Shown here: one piece after another, positions 1 to 8,434 of the stretch
Layout of the letters: each line of letters begins with the position of its first letter
Position numbering within the stretch: position 1 is the stretch's first letter
NCBI GenBank assembly: GCA_013115135.1
Contig: JABANP010000649.1
Span: 1-25,026, forward strand
DNA from: Perkinsus olseni
Lineage: Eukaryota > Perkinsozoa > Perkinsida > Perkinsidae
Reading direction: 5' to 3'
Length of the DNA stretch: 25,026 nucleotides
Program-made: the position numbers and the translations under genes
The notes under the pieces: generated by a model
The model's input: only the letters and a program-made list of their open reading frames with translations
Told to the model about the DNA's origin: nothing
Databases searched by the model: none

Positions 1-2129
1 GGTTCCAGCCTCTCCTGAACTCCAGATTCAGCATTGTTGATACAGGTCAGCAGCCTGTCCCAAATATGAGTCATGAGGTATGCTCTCAAAAAGAGCAGAG
101 ATATTGAGAGCACTCGTCGCAAAGTTGCGACTCGCAACACTCAGAGCAGAGTCCCCGGCGAGCAACCCGCGTTCAGGGCGCGTACGATGGCGGCGTAGTT
201 CTGAGTGAACGGCTTGACGGATGCAATACGGGCGCTCCAGCGAGTGTTACTAACCGAGTGGAGTGCTCGCACCTGCCACAGTCCATCTACTCGGGCTCGC
301 GGCGAAGAAGGTATGAAGATTGCTGATGCATGAGAAGAACACATCCCCGCATGAGATCGACGCCCACACAATCATTAACCAGCAGATTCAAGGAGTGCGC
401 AGCACAAGGACTGAAGAGCGAGCTTTTTGGGCTCGTTGAACTATTACTCGAACCCCTGCGTGTCTTCCACTCATCGTCGCCGCATTATCATACGGGCTGG
501 GGCACGAAGGTCGCCCACTGGTAGGTCTAAATCTCTGAGGAAGCCGGAATAATTGATCTGCGATTCCCGTGCCGACTTGTCATGGGTAACTCAAAGCGAA
601 CGAACCGCCCTTTTATCTGGAATGTTGCCGGCCCTTCAAGTACATACCGTAGTATGAGCACCGTTTGTTCGATATGGGAACGATCCGGAGTGGAGTCCAG
701 AATAGCAGCAAAGAAGCGAGACCTTCTCTCAGAGAGAGTTCACTCTCATTCAGTATCTCGCGGAGAATCCTGCTCGAGATCACCTCTACCAATTCATTTT
801 GTATGCACGCCATGACAGGGAGTGGGGTCACCACACTGTGGTGTTCCCCTTACTACGGTCTTCTCGTCATTTTGACGTTGCTCGGATGTCATCCAAATGC
901 GACTCCATGCAGTCGTCGAATTGGCCAGCAGCTCCGCCGACCCCATGAAGTTCCTGCTGCTCTCTCACCAATACGAGCCGTCGAACCTCGGAATTCCAGC
1001 CCACGATGCCAAGAAAAGAGTGATCGCAAGGAGACGCCCTCAATATTTTGCGCCATTTAGTAGCTTCTGCTGGATCAGTCCTCAGCCACTGTGTCAATAC
1101 GAGGTTGCTTAGCTTCCTTATGCAGAAAAATTCCTCCAATCCAAGTAGCTCGACATGTGCGCAGCGCCTTTCCTCGTGGCCATAAACAGATCTCTTCGGA
1201 TATTGTTCCCAACTGTGACTCCTGTCTGTTGAAGGGAGATTCCCCCATGGTTGGGGATTCCCTGTCTGCTCGACCCTGTCAAAGAATCTATAGAGGTTCT
1301 GGCGAATCATTCTATAGAACCTCCTGGTCTCCGGAGCTGGGCAAGGCGTGGCACCGCGCTACCGTCGGTGAGGTCGGCAGGACCTCATGAAGGCAGCAAA
1401 GGGAATCCTTGCTTCCGTCGTGAAGTCCTTGCCATGGATAACGCGAAGGCAAACTATGCCGATGCCGAAAGTCGATGCTGCGGAGTGACAATCGCGGTTC
1501 GGCAGGCATCGTTGCCTCCCGCAGACCTCTGCGAAAAATGATAGCATCGGGAGGCCGACGCCCGTCTACTCGAACCGTCATCAAGCAGTGCTCGGGTCAA
1601 GCACCTGATAACCTGCCGATCCTCGTAGAACACTAGCTTGCTAGCGTGGATCGCACAACCGGGTCCTGCTTACCGGGACACGAGGTGTCTTCAATTGATG
1701 CGCTTCGCTCCGCTGTGCTCAAGACAAGAAACTTCCCCCCATGAAATACTAGGGCTTCAGATGGCTTAGAACACCTTTCCCGGTGTGTTGCGTCCCATGT
1801 CACCCGATACACCCGAATGGCAATACCAACATCGATGGTGCGCACAACTGTTACGCTCCATCTGTGTTCATGCGTGCAGAGTAGTTCCAGGCAATAGCTC
1901 TTTCATAAGATCCATCTCGCAAGCTCTCTCTGGCCTCGTGTTCTACGTATGAGTAAGGTGAATACGACAACAACAACATAAGATGGCCGGTATTAACCTA
2001 GATAGACTCCTCTCCGTTTATCCGCCGAAGGATTTGGCTTCGCCGTTCATTGGAGATCTTCATGTGAAGTTGTTATCTCTACGCTATTGATACTCAGTCA
2101 CCGGATCGCTTTATAAGATCTTTTAGCCC

Positions 2130-2176
2130 GTTAGGTTACTCTTCGTTCGTCAATGACGAACGAAGAGTAGCCTAGC
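2130..2176. repeat. 23-bp hairpin with 1-nt centre
   Basis: Two 23-nt arms (2130-2152 and 2154-2176) mirror each other around a single A at 2153. They differ at two positions, and both would form G-T pairs in one strand. The inner 16 bases are exact. It lies immediately before another 1-nt-centred palindrome. Confidence 0.9.
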
Positions 2177-2181
2177 AGACA

Positions 2182-2204
2182 CGCGATGACGAATCGTCAT
2201 CGCG
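2182..2204. repeat. Perfect 11-1-11 palindrome
   Basis: CGCGATGACGA and its exact reverse complement are separated by one A at 2193. It follows the 2130-2176 hairpin by five bases. Confidence 0.95.
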
Positions 2205-2260
2205 ATTGCCGAGTGGACCACCTCGATAACCAGTGGAGTGGGTGGATAAGCTGCGGAACA

Positions 2261-2282
2261 GCGTCACGGTGACGCCGTCACC
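2261..2282. repeat. 22-nt 7-8-7 palindromic scar, perfect
   Basis: N = GCGTCACC. N1-7 (2261-2267), the full reverse complement of N (2268-2275) and N2-8 (2276-2282) follow without a gap. All 14 constrained positions match. The net gain over one N is 14 nt. Confidence 0.9.
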
Positions 2283-2341
2283 AGAAGGTGATGACGCATG
2301 AGGCATCGCGCATCCAGAAGGCTCGAGACTTATACTCATCG

Positions 2342-2356
2342 GCAGCAACTTGCTGC
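2342..2356. repeat. Perfect 7-1-7 palindrome
   Basis: GCAGCAA and TTGCTGC flank a single C at 2349. A second perfect one, CGCTCCA-C-TGGAGCG, lies at 2385-2399. Neither has a second mirror centre 7 nt away. Confidence 0.9.
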
Positions 2357-2472
2357 TTCCAAGACGCGCCTCGACCGATCCTTTCGCTCCACTGGAGCGC
2401 CCTTTGAGTAGACCTCTCACAGTTCACCCGTGGTCGGTGCTCGGATCTCCCGGGCTACCCTCCTTCGAACCA

Positions 2473-2494
2473 GTCTAACAGTTAGACTCTAACT
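2473..2494. repeat. 22-nt 7-8-7 palindromic scar, perfect
   Basis: N = GTCTAACT. Left copy of N1-7 at 2473-2479, reverse complement at 2480-2487, N2-8 at 2488-2494. All 14 constrained positions match. Confidence 0.9.
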
Positions 2495-2735
2495 CCCGTT
2501 ACAACGGTGATGGTTGTCTTCATGCACGTGCACTTCTAGCGTTGTAAGCTTAACAACCGCCTGCGCCGGCTGTAGAGTCACTCACGAATGACCGGAATTT
2601 GATCGGGAGGCACGCTCGGTGGATACTGTTACTCCCCTTTGATCTAGTTGGTAACTCTGGTTCATCGATCCTCATTTATCAAATCAGTCTCTCATCACGA
2701 ACTTATTTCCGATCAGGAACCTCATTTCCTCCAAG

Positions 2736-3006
2736 ATGAACCTCGTGTCGACCTGTCTGATCGTCACCCAGCTCTTTGCAGCCACGACATGCCAACTCTG
2801 GTACATTCACTTACCTGACTCCAGACTTCAAGCTGGCTCTACGTTGTGGGCCATTACGCAGTGATGTCAGGCTTACTGTCGAGGTTACTAACGGGCGACG
2901 CTCACGAGGTATACTCATATCCACTCAAGATGAAAAGGGCCGTCACAAAGCACCTTTTGAAGGATTCTTCACCACGAATTATACTGTCGACTTTGGAGTT
3001 CGAAGA
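2736..3006 (+). pseudogene. Secreted protein gene, 5' half, cut by retrotransposon
   Basis: The start ATG at 2736 opens a clear signal peptide (MNLVSTCLIVTQLFAATTC): a short polar start, a hydrophobic core and small residues before a likely cleavage site. Right after it the frame shifts by one, apparently from one extra C near 2793. The mature part then continues from 2794 to 3006 (about 71 codons, beta-strand-like, including TPDFKLALRCGPL and LTVEVTNG). The reading stops where the LTR element begins at 3007. The rest of the gene lies at 7907-8434, and the codon phase matches exactly across the insertion. I do not recognise the family. It looks like a cysteine-containing secreted beta-rich protein of about 265 residues. 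With the insertion and the frameshift it is probably inactive. Confidence 0.7.
3002..3006. repeat. Target site duplication, left copy (GAAGA)
   Basis: GAAGA directly precedes the element start TGTTG at 3007. The same five bases follow the element end CAACA at 7902-7906. A 5-bp duplication is normal for LTR integrases. Confidence 0.85.
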
Positions 3007-3073
3007 TGTTGATGCCCAATGGTTGTGACCGTGACGTTGTGAGTTAAGCCTCCGTCCCCTTCGTAGCTTATTA
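3007..3073 (+). repeat. 5' LTR remnant
   Basis: It aligns with the first 64 bases of the 3' LTR (7697-7760), starting TGTTGATGCCCAAT and including GTTGTGACCGTGACGTTGTG. Differences are one substitution and small AG, CC and T length changes. After 3073 the similarity stops, although the 3' LTR runs on for another 141 bp. The sequence that follows contains inverted copies of GTAGCTT (3063-3081 and 3096-3103), so the rest of this LTR was apparently rearranged or lost. Confidence 0.8.
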
Positions 3074-3185
3074 AAAGCTACTGAAATATCGTAAAAAGCT
3101 ACGTATTTATCACTCGTAAAGATATTACTCAGGGCCGTCGTTTAGCACAAAGGCATTACCCCGATAGTTTATTCTGGGACTGGAG

Positions 3186-3942
3186 ATGCTCTACCATATG
3201 TGGTTTTTAAACGACGATTTGATTTTGCTATGTCGACAGAATGGATTGATAGGCGATCCAGTGTCGGTCTACCATCTTCTTCTTCGCTGTCTCTCTCCTG
3301 CCTTGATTGTTGCTCTCAAATCCATCTGTTGTTGGTCTTGGTATTGCCAAAGATTGGGATTCGAGATAGGTCGGTTATTCTCCCTCGTTATCATTGTCCT
3401 GTTCTGTGTGAGTGACGATGTGGCAAGGCTGGGAGCTAGTCAGTCCTTTGCTAATATAACTCAGAGTCAGAACGAGACTGTTTCTGAATTTATCGTTCGA
3501 TTTTTCGAATGCATCATCCGATCTCACTCGCCTATTTGGGGCTAGGGAGGTAGATGATGAAAAAGTTGCGTACTACCTTTTGAAGGCATTACTACCGGTA
3601 TGGAGGTCGACTGCAATGGACATTCTTTCTCGTGGAGGAGACCTACAGACGGTGGAACGTGAACTTTCTCAACGGAACGATTGGAGAAGGCGGTTAATGG
3701 TTCTACCCGTAGTTCTTCTCCCTTGACTCGACTACTCGTGTTCGATTGAATGCTATAAGTGGCGAGGTCTCTACTGGGGAGGAAGGCGGTGGTGCTGGTC
3801 AGTCTGACAACAACGGCGTCATCGACGACAGTCTAAAGTTGGTGAAAAAGCCCTGTTTCCAATGGAGGGATACTGGATCAGTTTGACAAGTACCAGTATT
3901 ACTGGTACTTGTACATTCGGCGACAAATGTCGTTTTTACATG
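3186..3942 (+). pseudogene. gag: gag-like region with CCCH zinc finger, broken
   Basis: A capsid-like segment begins in the frame that reads SFANITQSQNETVSEFIVRF (about 3445-3504). It continues one frame over as DLTRLFGAREVDDEKVAYYL (from 3520) after a one-base change in a T-run near 3502. Further on, GEVSTGEEGGGAGQSDNNG leads to KKPCFQWRDTG (to 3876) and, after a 29-nt interruption, to TCTFGDKCRFY (3907-3939). Ignoring that interruption and one missing base before the final His, the spacing is C-x8-C-x5-C-x3-H, a CCCH zinc finger rather than the usual CCHC knuckle of gag. The true start is not clear. Confidence 0.65.
3886..3912. repeat. Perfect 13-1-13 palindrome inside gag zinc finger
   Basis: ACAAGTACCAGTA and its exact reverse complement surround a single T at 3899. 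It belongs to a 29-nt segment (3877-3905) that interrupts the zinc finger and is bounded by two copies of TACTGG. Confidence 0.95.
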
Positions 3943-4853
3943 AACAGTCTAATATTGCTAATGTTGCGCCTATGGTGGACTCAACCTCGTCTCCTTATGC
4001 TACAGCTGTTGATTCAGTTGCAACCAGGACAATTGAGGGGTCTTCATGTGACGTATTGGCTTTAGCGGCTGGTAATGAGCATTGTCTATCGTTTGTGAGT
4101 CTAGATATTCCGGAATATGGATCGGCTCCTGTCCTGTTGGATTCTGGTGCGTTCTGGAATTATGCACCTCTTAGGTTACTAGAAGATTTAGGCTTCTCAG
4201 AAAAAAATCTGACTGGCTGTGAGGAGGTTGTTACCTTAGCAAATAGTTCTAAGAGTCATGTTTGTGGGACTATTAGTATTAATAATCTGGTCTTTCGGGT
4301 ATTGGATTCCAGTGTTGATTATTTGATCATTGGAGTGAAGTCTATGTATGATCTTGGTATCAGTTTGTCATTTGGTGATGGTCACTCTGCGGGTCTCTTT
4401 GCTATAAGCATGGGACAAGCACACACTATTGCATCACTATGTGCATGTGGTTTGACGGGTTATGATGGTCGAGATCAGCTGTGTACGGTATGGTCGCCTA
4501 ATGTATTTGAGAGTTCTTTGACTGGGGACGTCTCGCCCGTCTGCGATTGGTTACCGGTTGTCGGTTCCGAAGGCTATTGTTGGAGGGCAAGGGCTGATGA
4601 AGAACGAGATACGGCAACCCAACGTTATGCCATCCAGGTAAAGGTTCCCCATGACAAAGAAAAGGTCGCAAGGTATCCTTCAAGAGGAGACTATGGTAGG
4701 CGCATGGTTGAGAAGATGGAGGAAGCTGAGCAGGTGAAATTCCTAGCTGAAGTTCAGAACTATGAACACAAGCTTTGGTGGAAGAAGATTGGCTCAGTTG
4801 AGACCAACCCACCGTCACCTGGTACTCTGGTGGTTTTCCCCGTCAGGGCTTAG
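3909..4853 (+). CDS. pro: Retrotransposon aspartic protease segment
   Basis: This is the longest intact frame of the element (314 codons), although its first codon here is TTG, so it is a piece of the gag-pol polyprotein rather than a separate gene. The active-site triad DSG lies at residues 78-80 in the context APVLLDSGAFWNYAP. The second conserved hydrophobic-G motif is DYLIIGVKSMYDLG near 137-150. Both are typical of retropepsins, which cleave the polyprotein. The C-terminal third (charged, VEKMEEAEQVKFLAEVQNYE) leads toward the reverse transcriptase. A TAG stop ends it at 4851-4853, and the next domain is in another frame beyond a 14-nt scar. Confidence 0.75.
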   Translation: MYIRRQMSFLHEQSNIANVAPMVDSTSSPYATAVDSVATRTIEGSSCDVLALAAGNEHCLSFVSLDIPEYGSAPVLLDSGAFWNYAPLRLLEDLGFSEKNLTGCEEVVTLANSSKSHVCGTISINNLVFRVLDSSVDYLIIGVKSMYDLGISLSFGDGHSAGLFAISMGQAHTIASLCACGLTGYDGRDQLCTVWSPNVFESSLTGDVSPVCDWLPVVGSEGYCWRARADEERDTATQRYAIQVKVPHDKEKVARYPSRGDYGRRMVEKMEEAEQVKFLAEVQNYEHKLWWKKIGSVETNPPSPGTLVVFPVRA

Positions 4854-4865
4854 AAAGTTGGGTCA

Positions 4866-4887
4866 TCAACCCGGGGTTGACAACTCC
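4866..4887. repeat. 22-nt 7-8-7 palindromic scar, one mismatch
   Basis: N = TCAACCCC on the left, with reverse complement at 4873-4880 and right copy CAACTCC at 4881-4887 (one mismatch). Removing 14 nt places the protease frame and the reverse transcriptase frame (RPVLDARLRN at 4892) in the same phase, although the TAG at 4851 remains. Confidence 0.75.
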
Positions 4888-5700
4888 CATACGACCAGTT
4901 TTGGATGCCCGATTGAGGAACTTGTTCAGTCCGGTTAGTTCGTATGTCATGGTCTGATGGTCCTACAATTGGGTCTATTCTTTTGGATTTGAGGCTACGT
5001 TATAAACGGCACTCCAGGGTTTTGGTGAGAGATGCGAGTGCCGCATTTTATCGTATCCGTCTGGAAAAGATTCAGTGGTAGAGTTGGTGGCTAATGGTGT
5101 GCTCTATAAAAGTTGTCGCCTTTGTTTCGGTCTACGAGCGGGCCCCATGTTGTTTGTGGGCTGGCCTTACCTTCATTTTGGACTTAGCGCTGTCAGAGCT
5201 CCTCGGATAAGGTTAAGGAATATTTATGGAATTGTTCTATCTACCTTTATTTAGATGATTTAACATTGGTTATCAATGAAGGTGGGTGATTCCCCTTATC
5301 TGGTTGATGGTAGATCTGTTGCTGATATATTACTAGAGAAGATAACAGATGTTGCTGGCCGCTACGGTTTTGACTTTCCAAAAGAAAAAGGGATGTGACA
5401 GTGCCGACCAGAAGGACTTTAAACATCCTCGGTATACGATGGGTATTTGATAAGGAGAATTCTGGTGATCTTGGTTTCTGGTCTGCCTTAAGCATAAGGT
5501 TGGTCAGTACCGTGATGAGAACAATAAGATTAAGACCAAGTGGACGAAAAAGGTCATTATACTCGTTGTCTGCGGTTGTGAGCAGTGGTTGTGATCCTCT
5601 ACTCATACACGGTTCAGAAAGGTTAGCCGGTGATGTTTTTGAAGATAATCGGAGGTGCTCTGGCGAAAGGTCAGAAGTGGGATGACGAGTTTGTGATCAA
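4883..5700 (+). pseudogene. pol: Reverse transcriptase remnant
   Basis: Conserved blocks of a retroviral-type reverse transcriptase can be read in shifting frames: RPVLDARLRNLF (from 4892), the motif A region VLVRDASAAFYRI with the catalytic Asp at 5031, FGLRAGP (5126-5146) as the motif B region, and the catalytic YLDD box at 5248-5259 followed by LTLVINEGG. Downstream, RYGFDFPKEK and LNILGIRWVFDKE correspond to the thumb/connection. Order and spacing are right for one domain. At least five single-base frame changes or stops interrupt it, so it cannot make a working enzyme. Confidence 0.8.
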
Positions 5701-5802
5701 GGAAGATGATCCGGCTTATCATGTATTGTCCCTCATGTCTTGAGACTATTGAGAGATACCAGAGCACAGAGTGCTATCATCCAGTACATGAACTAGTTCC
5801 TG

Positions 5803-6310
5803 GTGATGATGAGATTCATGTTTTATGTTGATGCGAGCTCCTTGGCATGGTCGTGGGTCATGATGACTTATGATGCCAAAAATGAATCTGAGTCGATGCT
5901 ACAATCATCGGGTGGTATCTTCAAGGGTGCTGCACGTAATTTTCATATAAACAGAAAAGAACTAATAGCTTTATCGAAAGCTACCTTGGCTATCCACTCG
6001 GCGCTATCTGGCAAAACGCAGGTATCCTTTGGTCTCTCGAGTGGTGATTTTCAGTGACTCTCAAACGGTTAATCGTTGGGTGACTACCAATAAAATGTTC
6101 TGTACGAAGTCTCGAACGAGTGGTGAGTTAGGAGGCTCACCGAAGCCATCCGCGAGATTATCGGTGATCTGCAGTCTACTGGTGTGTCTGTGGTTGTACG
6201 GAAGGTCGACTCTGACTCTAATAAAGCGGATGCATTATCAAGGCTACCGTTATTGTGGGGTTATGACCGGTTGGATTTTGTTGATGGTGGTGATGCTCCT
6301 ATCTTCCTAG
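5803..6310 (+). pseudogene. pol: Retrotransposon RNase H remnant
   Basis: FYVDASSLAW (first catalytic Asp at 5830-5832) opens the domain. FHINRKELIALSKATLAI supplies the conserved Glu. IFSDSQTVNRWV (Asp at 6056-6058) follows after a one-base frame change. VRKVDSDSNKADALSRLP near 6200-6250 is the C-terminal block with the last Asp and the Asn-x-Ala-Asp-x-x-Ser-Arg signature of retroelement RNases H. The domain normally degrades the RNA strand of the RNA:DNA hybrid. Two frame changes (about 6040 and 6130) break it. Confidence 0.75.
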
Positions 6311-6510
6311 CGCTAATCCTGTGCATACGGTGCAGGGGGTGATGAGGCGCTCGGTCAGGATGAGTCGGTGTTGCTGACAGGTGTGCTTACTCGTGACTCG
6401 TTAAAAACAACTTCAACGCCAGTCTCCATTTTTGGAAACCGGTTGTAGAGTTTGTTGAATCGGGGAGAAAAGGGCATCCTGTAGCTGCTGTTCTCAAAGC
6501 CGCCGAATGT

Positions 6511-7529
6511 GTGCGTTTATCACATGATGGTGTTCTCATGGGCTTGCGTTATGCCCATGGATCTGTTCTGCAAGAACCTCGAGAAGTTTATATCGTTCCT
6601 GGGGATACTACCGATGGTAGGAACTTATCGTTCCGTATTTGTTTAAGTTTCCATAATGGGAACCACTACAACCCCCGATACCTGCGGTATGAGATATCTC
6701 GCAAGTTTGATATTAGTGGTTTTATCGAAGTTATGCTCATTGGTCTATCGCCAATGTAAACGATGTCAACAAGCTGCGGTCACTAGGTTCTATAAAGGTT
6801 TTTGGGACATACTGATATCCCATCATCTTCTATATGGGACAGTGTATGCCTCGACATTGCGGTTCCCTTCCTCAAAGATGTTGATACTCACTACACGGTG
6901 GCATTGGTATGTGTGGATATGTATTCGCACTATGCTATTATTGTTGGTCTACATAACCAACGATCTCAAACGGTTTGTGGTGCACTCAACCGTCTTATCC
7001 AGGAGTATGGACTCCATACTATGGAGTTATGCGGGAACTCAGGAGCGATGGGGGCCCCTGTTTTGTTTCTGCCTACTTCAAGCGATGGTTGGTTAGCAAG
7101 GGAGTTTCTCATAGAGTTGTGAATGAATATTCACCTTTTGAGAATGGTCTAGCCGAAAAAACCGTTAGTGGCCTCAAATCAAGTATAAGACTCTTTCCGG
7201 AGGTTCTTCGCAGTCGCGATCACGATTCGTCTCATTGGTATGAGGTGGCATCTAAAGCGGTGAGAAGGCTCAATGACCGACAGTATCTGAATACGACTCC
7301 ATTTGCTCTGTGTTTCGGTCGTGAACGACGCTCACAGGAAGAAGCTCGGTTGTCTCTGAAGCCGAAGGATACCACAGTGGAGGCCTTGAAGAAGCAAAGG
7401 GAGGAAATGAAGGCTGACTTTAACCGTGAACGTTCTCTTCGGACCCCTGGTAGACAGTTTTCTCCAAGATCGTTGAAGATTTCTCCCGGTCAGAAAGTTA
7501 AGGTGTTTCGGCCCTGGCGTTGGCCATAG
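6511..7529 (+). pseudogene. pol: Retrotransposon integrase, broken by a 14-nt scar
   Basis: The N-terminal part holds HNGNHYN and, in another frame, YRQCKRCQQ, consistent with an HHCC zinc-binding module. The catalytic core has Asp at 6853-6855 (CLDIAVPF), Asp at 7047-7049 (LRSDGGPCF) and Glu at 7155-7157 (NGLAEKTV). Between the last two there are 35 residues, the classical D-35-E spacing. The frame changes between the first and second Asp exactly at the 22-nt palindromic scar 7005-7026; without the 14 extra bases the two halves read through in one frame. Other one-base shifts occur near 6800. The C-terminal part (7330-7529) is basic. No chromodomain is visible. Confidence 0.85.
7005..7026. 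repeat. 22-nt 7-8-7 palindromic scar in integrase, perfect
   Basis: N = GTATGGAG. N1-7 (7005-7011), reverse complement (7012-7019) and N2-8 (7020-7026) match at all 14 constrained positions. The mirror arms extend further, to 8-1-8 on both centres. It shifts the integrase frame by 14 bases. Confidence 0.95.
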
Positions 7530-7687
7530 AAGAGGCCTATTGAAGAAACCGGTCAATACAGTTGTGTCAAAACGAGGTGTTGATGTGGAGCTATTAGAAG
7601 ATGGCAAGTCTGCAGGCAATGAAGTTACTGAGCATATTCGTAATATAAGACCATACTATGCTTAATTTGTGATGTTGGTACACGGTC

Positions 7688-7696
7688 AGGGGGTGA
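7688..7696 (+). promoter_or_regulatory. Probable polypurine tract
   Basis: AGGGGGTGA lies directly before the 3' LTR start TGTTG. LTR elements prime second-strand synthesis from a purine run at this place. One T interrupts it, so the call rests on position. Confidence 0.45.
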
Positions 7697-7901
7697 TGTT
7701 GATGCCCAATTGTTGTGACCGTGACGTTGTGTTAAGCCTGTCCCCTTTCGTAGCTTATTATCAGCGCAAAGCTTGTCCCCGCCGCAGCAGACGCTGTAGA
7801 CTATGCTTGTATTGTATGTTCTATAGTTACTTTCTATATTTCTACTTGTGTTGAGATGACTGGGACGCCACAACACTCTACAAACGATGCGGGCAACAAC
7901 A
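7697..7901 (+). repeat. 3' LTR (205 bp)
   Basis: Starts TGTTG and ends CAACA, short perfect inverted ends of the standard TG...CA type. The first 64 bases match the 5' LTR remnant. The end is set by the GAAGA duplication at 7902-7906. An ATG at 7856 inside the LTR opens a frame that runs into the host gene, so its first 15 codons are LTR sequence. Confidence 0.8.
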
Positions 7902-7906
7902 GAAGA
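7902..7906. repeat. Target site duplication, right copy (GAAGA)
   Basis: Second copy of the five bases seen at 3002-3006, directly after the CAACA end of the 3' LTR. Confidence 0.85.
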
Positions 7907-8434
7907 AAAGGACGCATTTACTTCTTTCGGCGGCGCAGGTTCCTTCTACCGGTCTTACGCCTCCTGCCGGGAGTCAATCTTGTAAGAGGAGATTTGGGTG
8001 ACATCACTTTCACCGACAGGACTCGTATCATGAGTCGCTTTGAAGGCCAAGAGCGGTGGTTCGCCTGGGAAACCATTAATCTTTCTCCGGGTGTTTTCAG
8101 ATTTCGTGAGACCACGGGTGATCTAAACGAGGTGACCATCCACATCGTGTCGGATAGAAGTGCAAGCATCAACGTCAGTTGTCGTGGGCTTCAAGGTGTT
8201 AGCGCAACGTTCGATCTTGCGAGAAGTGTTAGCCGGCGAAGCGTGGCATACAATATGCGCCCCACTAGCTCTCTCAACACCTTCCGGAAGCAGGTAACTG
8301 ATCTCTGCGGTAACGGAAGGTTTCGATTTCTGTTTTCGGGGGTTCTTGCCGCGGACGAGAACAGGATCTACACTCCTTATTTGATTCCGGGCCGGAACTC
8401 TCTACTTTTGCCTCTCGACAGGATCACTCATTAG
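7907..8434 (+). pseudogene. Secreted protein gene, 3' half
   Basis: This continues the gene begun at 2736. Codon phase matches across the removed element (CGA AGA at 3001-3006, then AAA GGA at 7907). It gives 175 codons and a TAG at 8432-8434, with no internal stop. A very basic stretch (IYFFRRRRFLLP) is followed by a region with alternating hydrophobic and polar residues that looks like beta strands (EVTIHIVSDRSASINVSCRG, then CGNGRFRFLFSGV). I do not recognise the fold. The open frame beginning at 7856 is a chance fusion with LTR sequence, so an ATG-based gene call would carry a false N-terminus. Confidence 0.7.

Larger units (their letters stand above)
1..2735. other. Gene-free stretch with palindromes
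   Basis: I see no gene that I can support here. Short open frames exist on both strands, but none shows a recognisable domain, signal peptide or splice-supported continuation. The second half (2130-2500) is packed with short inverted repeats, listed separately. At 116-138 two palindromes share an arm (GTCGCAA with TTGCGAC, then GTTGCGA with TCGCAAC around a single C), which resembles the 22-nt scars but with a 15-nt rather than 14-nt shift. Confidence 0.5.
3007..7901 (+). mobile_element. Decayed LTR retrotransposon (BEL/Pao- or Ty3-type order)
   Basis: The element is 4,895 bp, begins TGTTG, ends CAACA and is flanked by GAAGA on both sides. Internal order is gag, aspartic protease, reverse transcriptase, RNase H, integrase, which excludes the Copia order. 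The reverse transcriptase segment with GSILLDLRLR before the DASAAFYRI motif, and the RNase H motif SDSQTVNRW, look more like BEL/Pao than Ty3 to me, but only a tree could decide. No envelope gene is visible. Many frameshifts and stops break the polyprotein, so the copy is dead. Two breaks coincide with 14-nt palindromic scars (4866-4887 and 7005-7026), which must therefore be younger than the insertion. Confidence 0.9.

Noticed and set aside
867..1310. 147-codon minus-strand open frame
   Set aside because: About two open frames of this length are expected by chance in this window. There is no domain, signal peptide or splice support.
2130..2500. CRISPR-like array
   Set aside because: The repeats are inverted, differ from each other and have no unique spacers of constant length. 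The organism is also eukaryotic.
3007..7901. Endogenous retrovirus
   Set aside because: No envelope reading frame lies between integrase and the 3' LTR, so it is called a retrotransposon.
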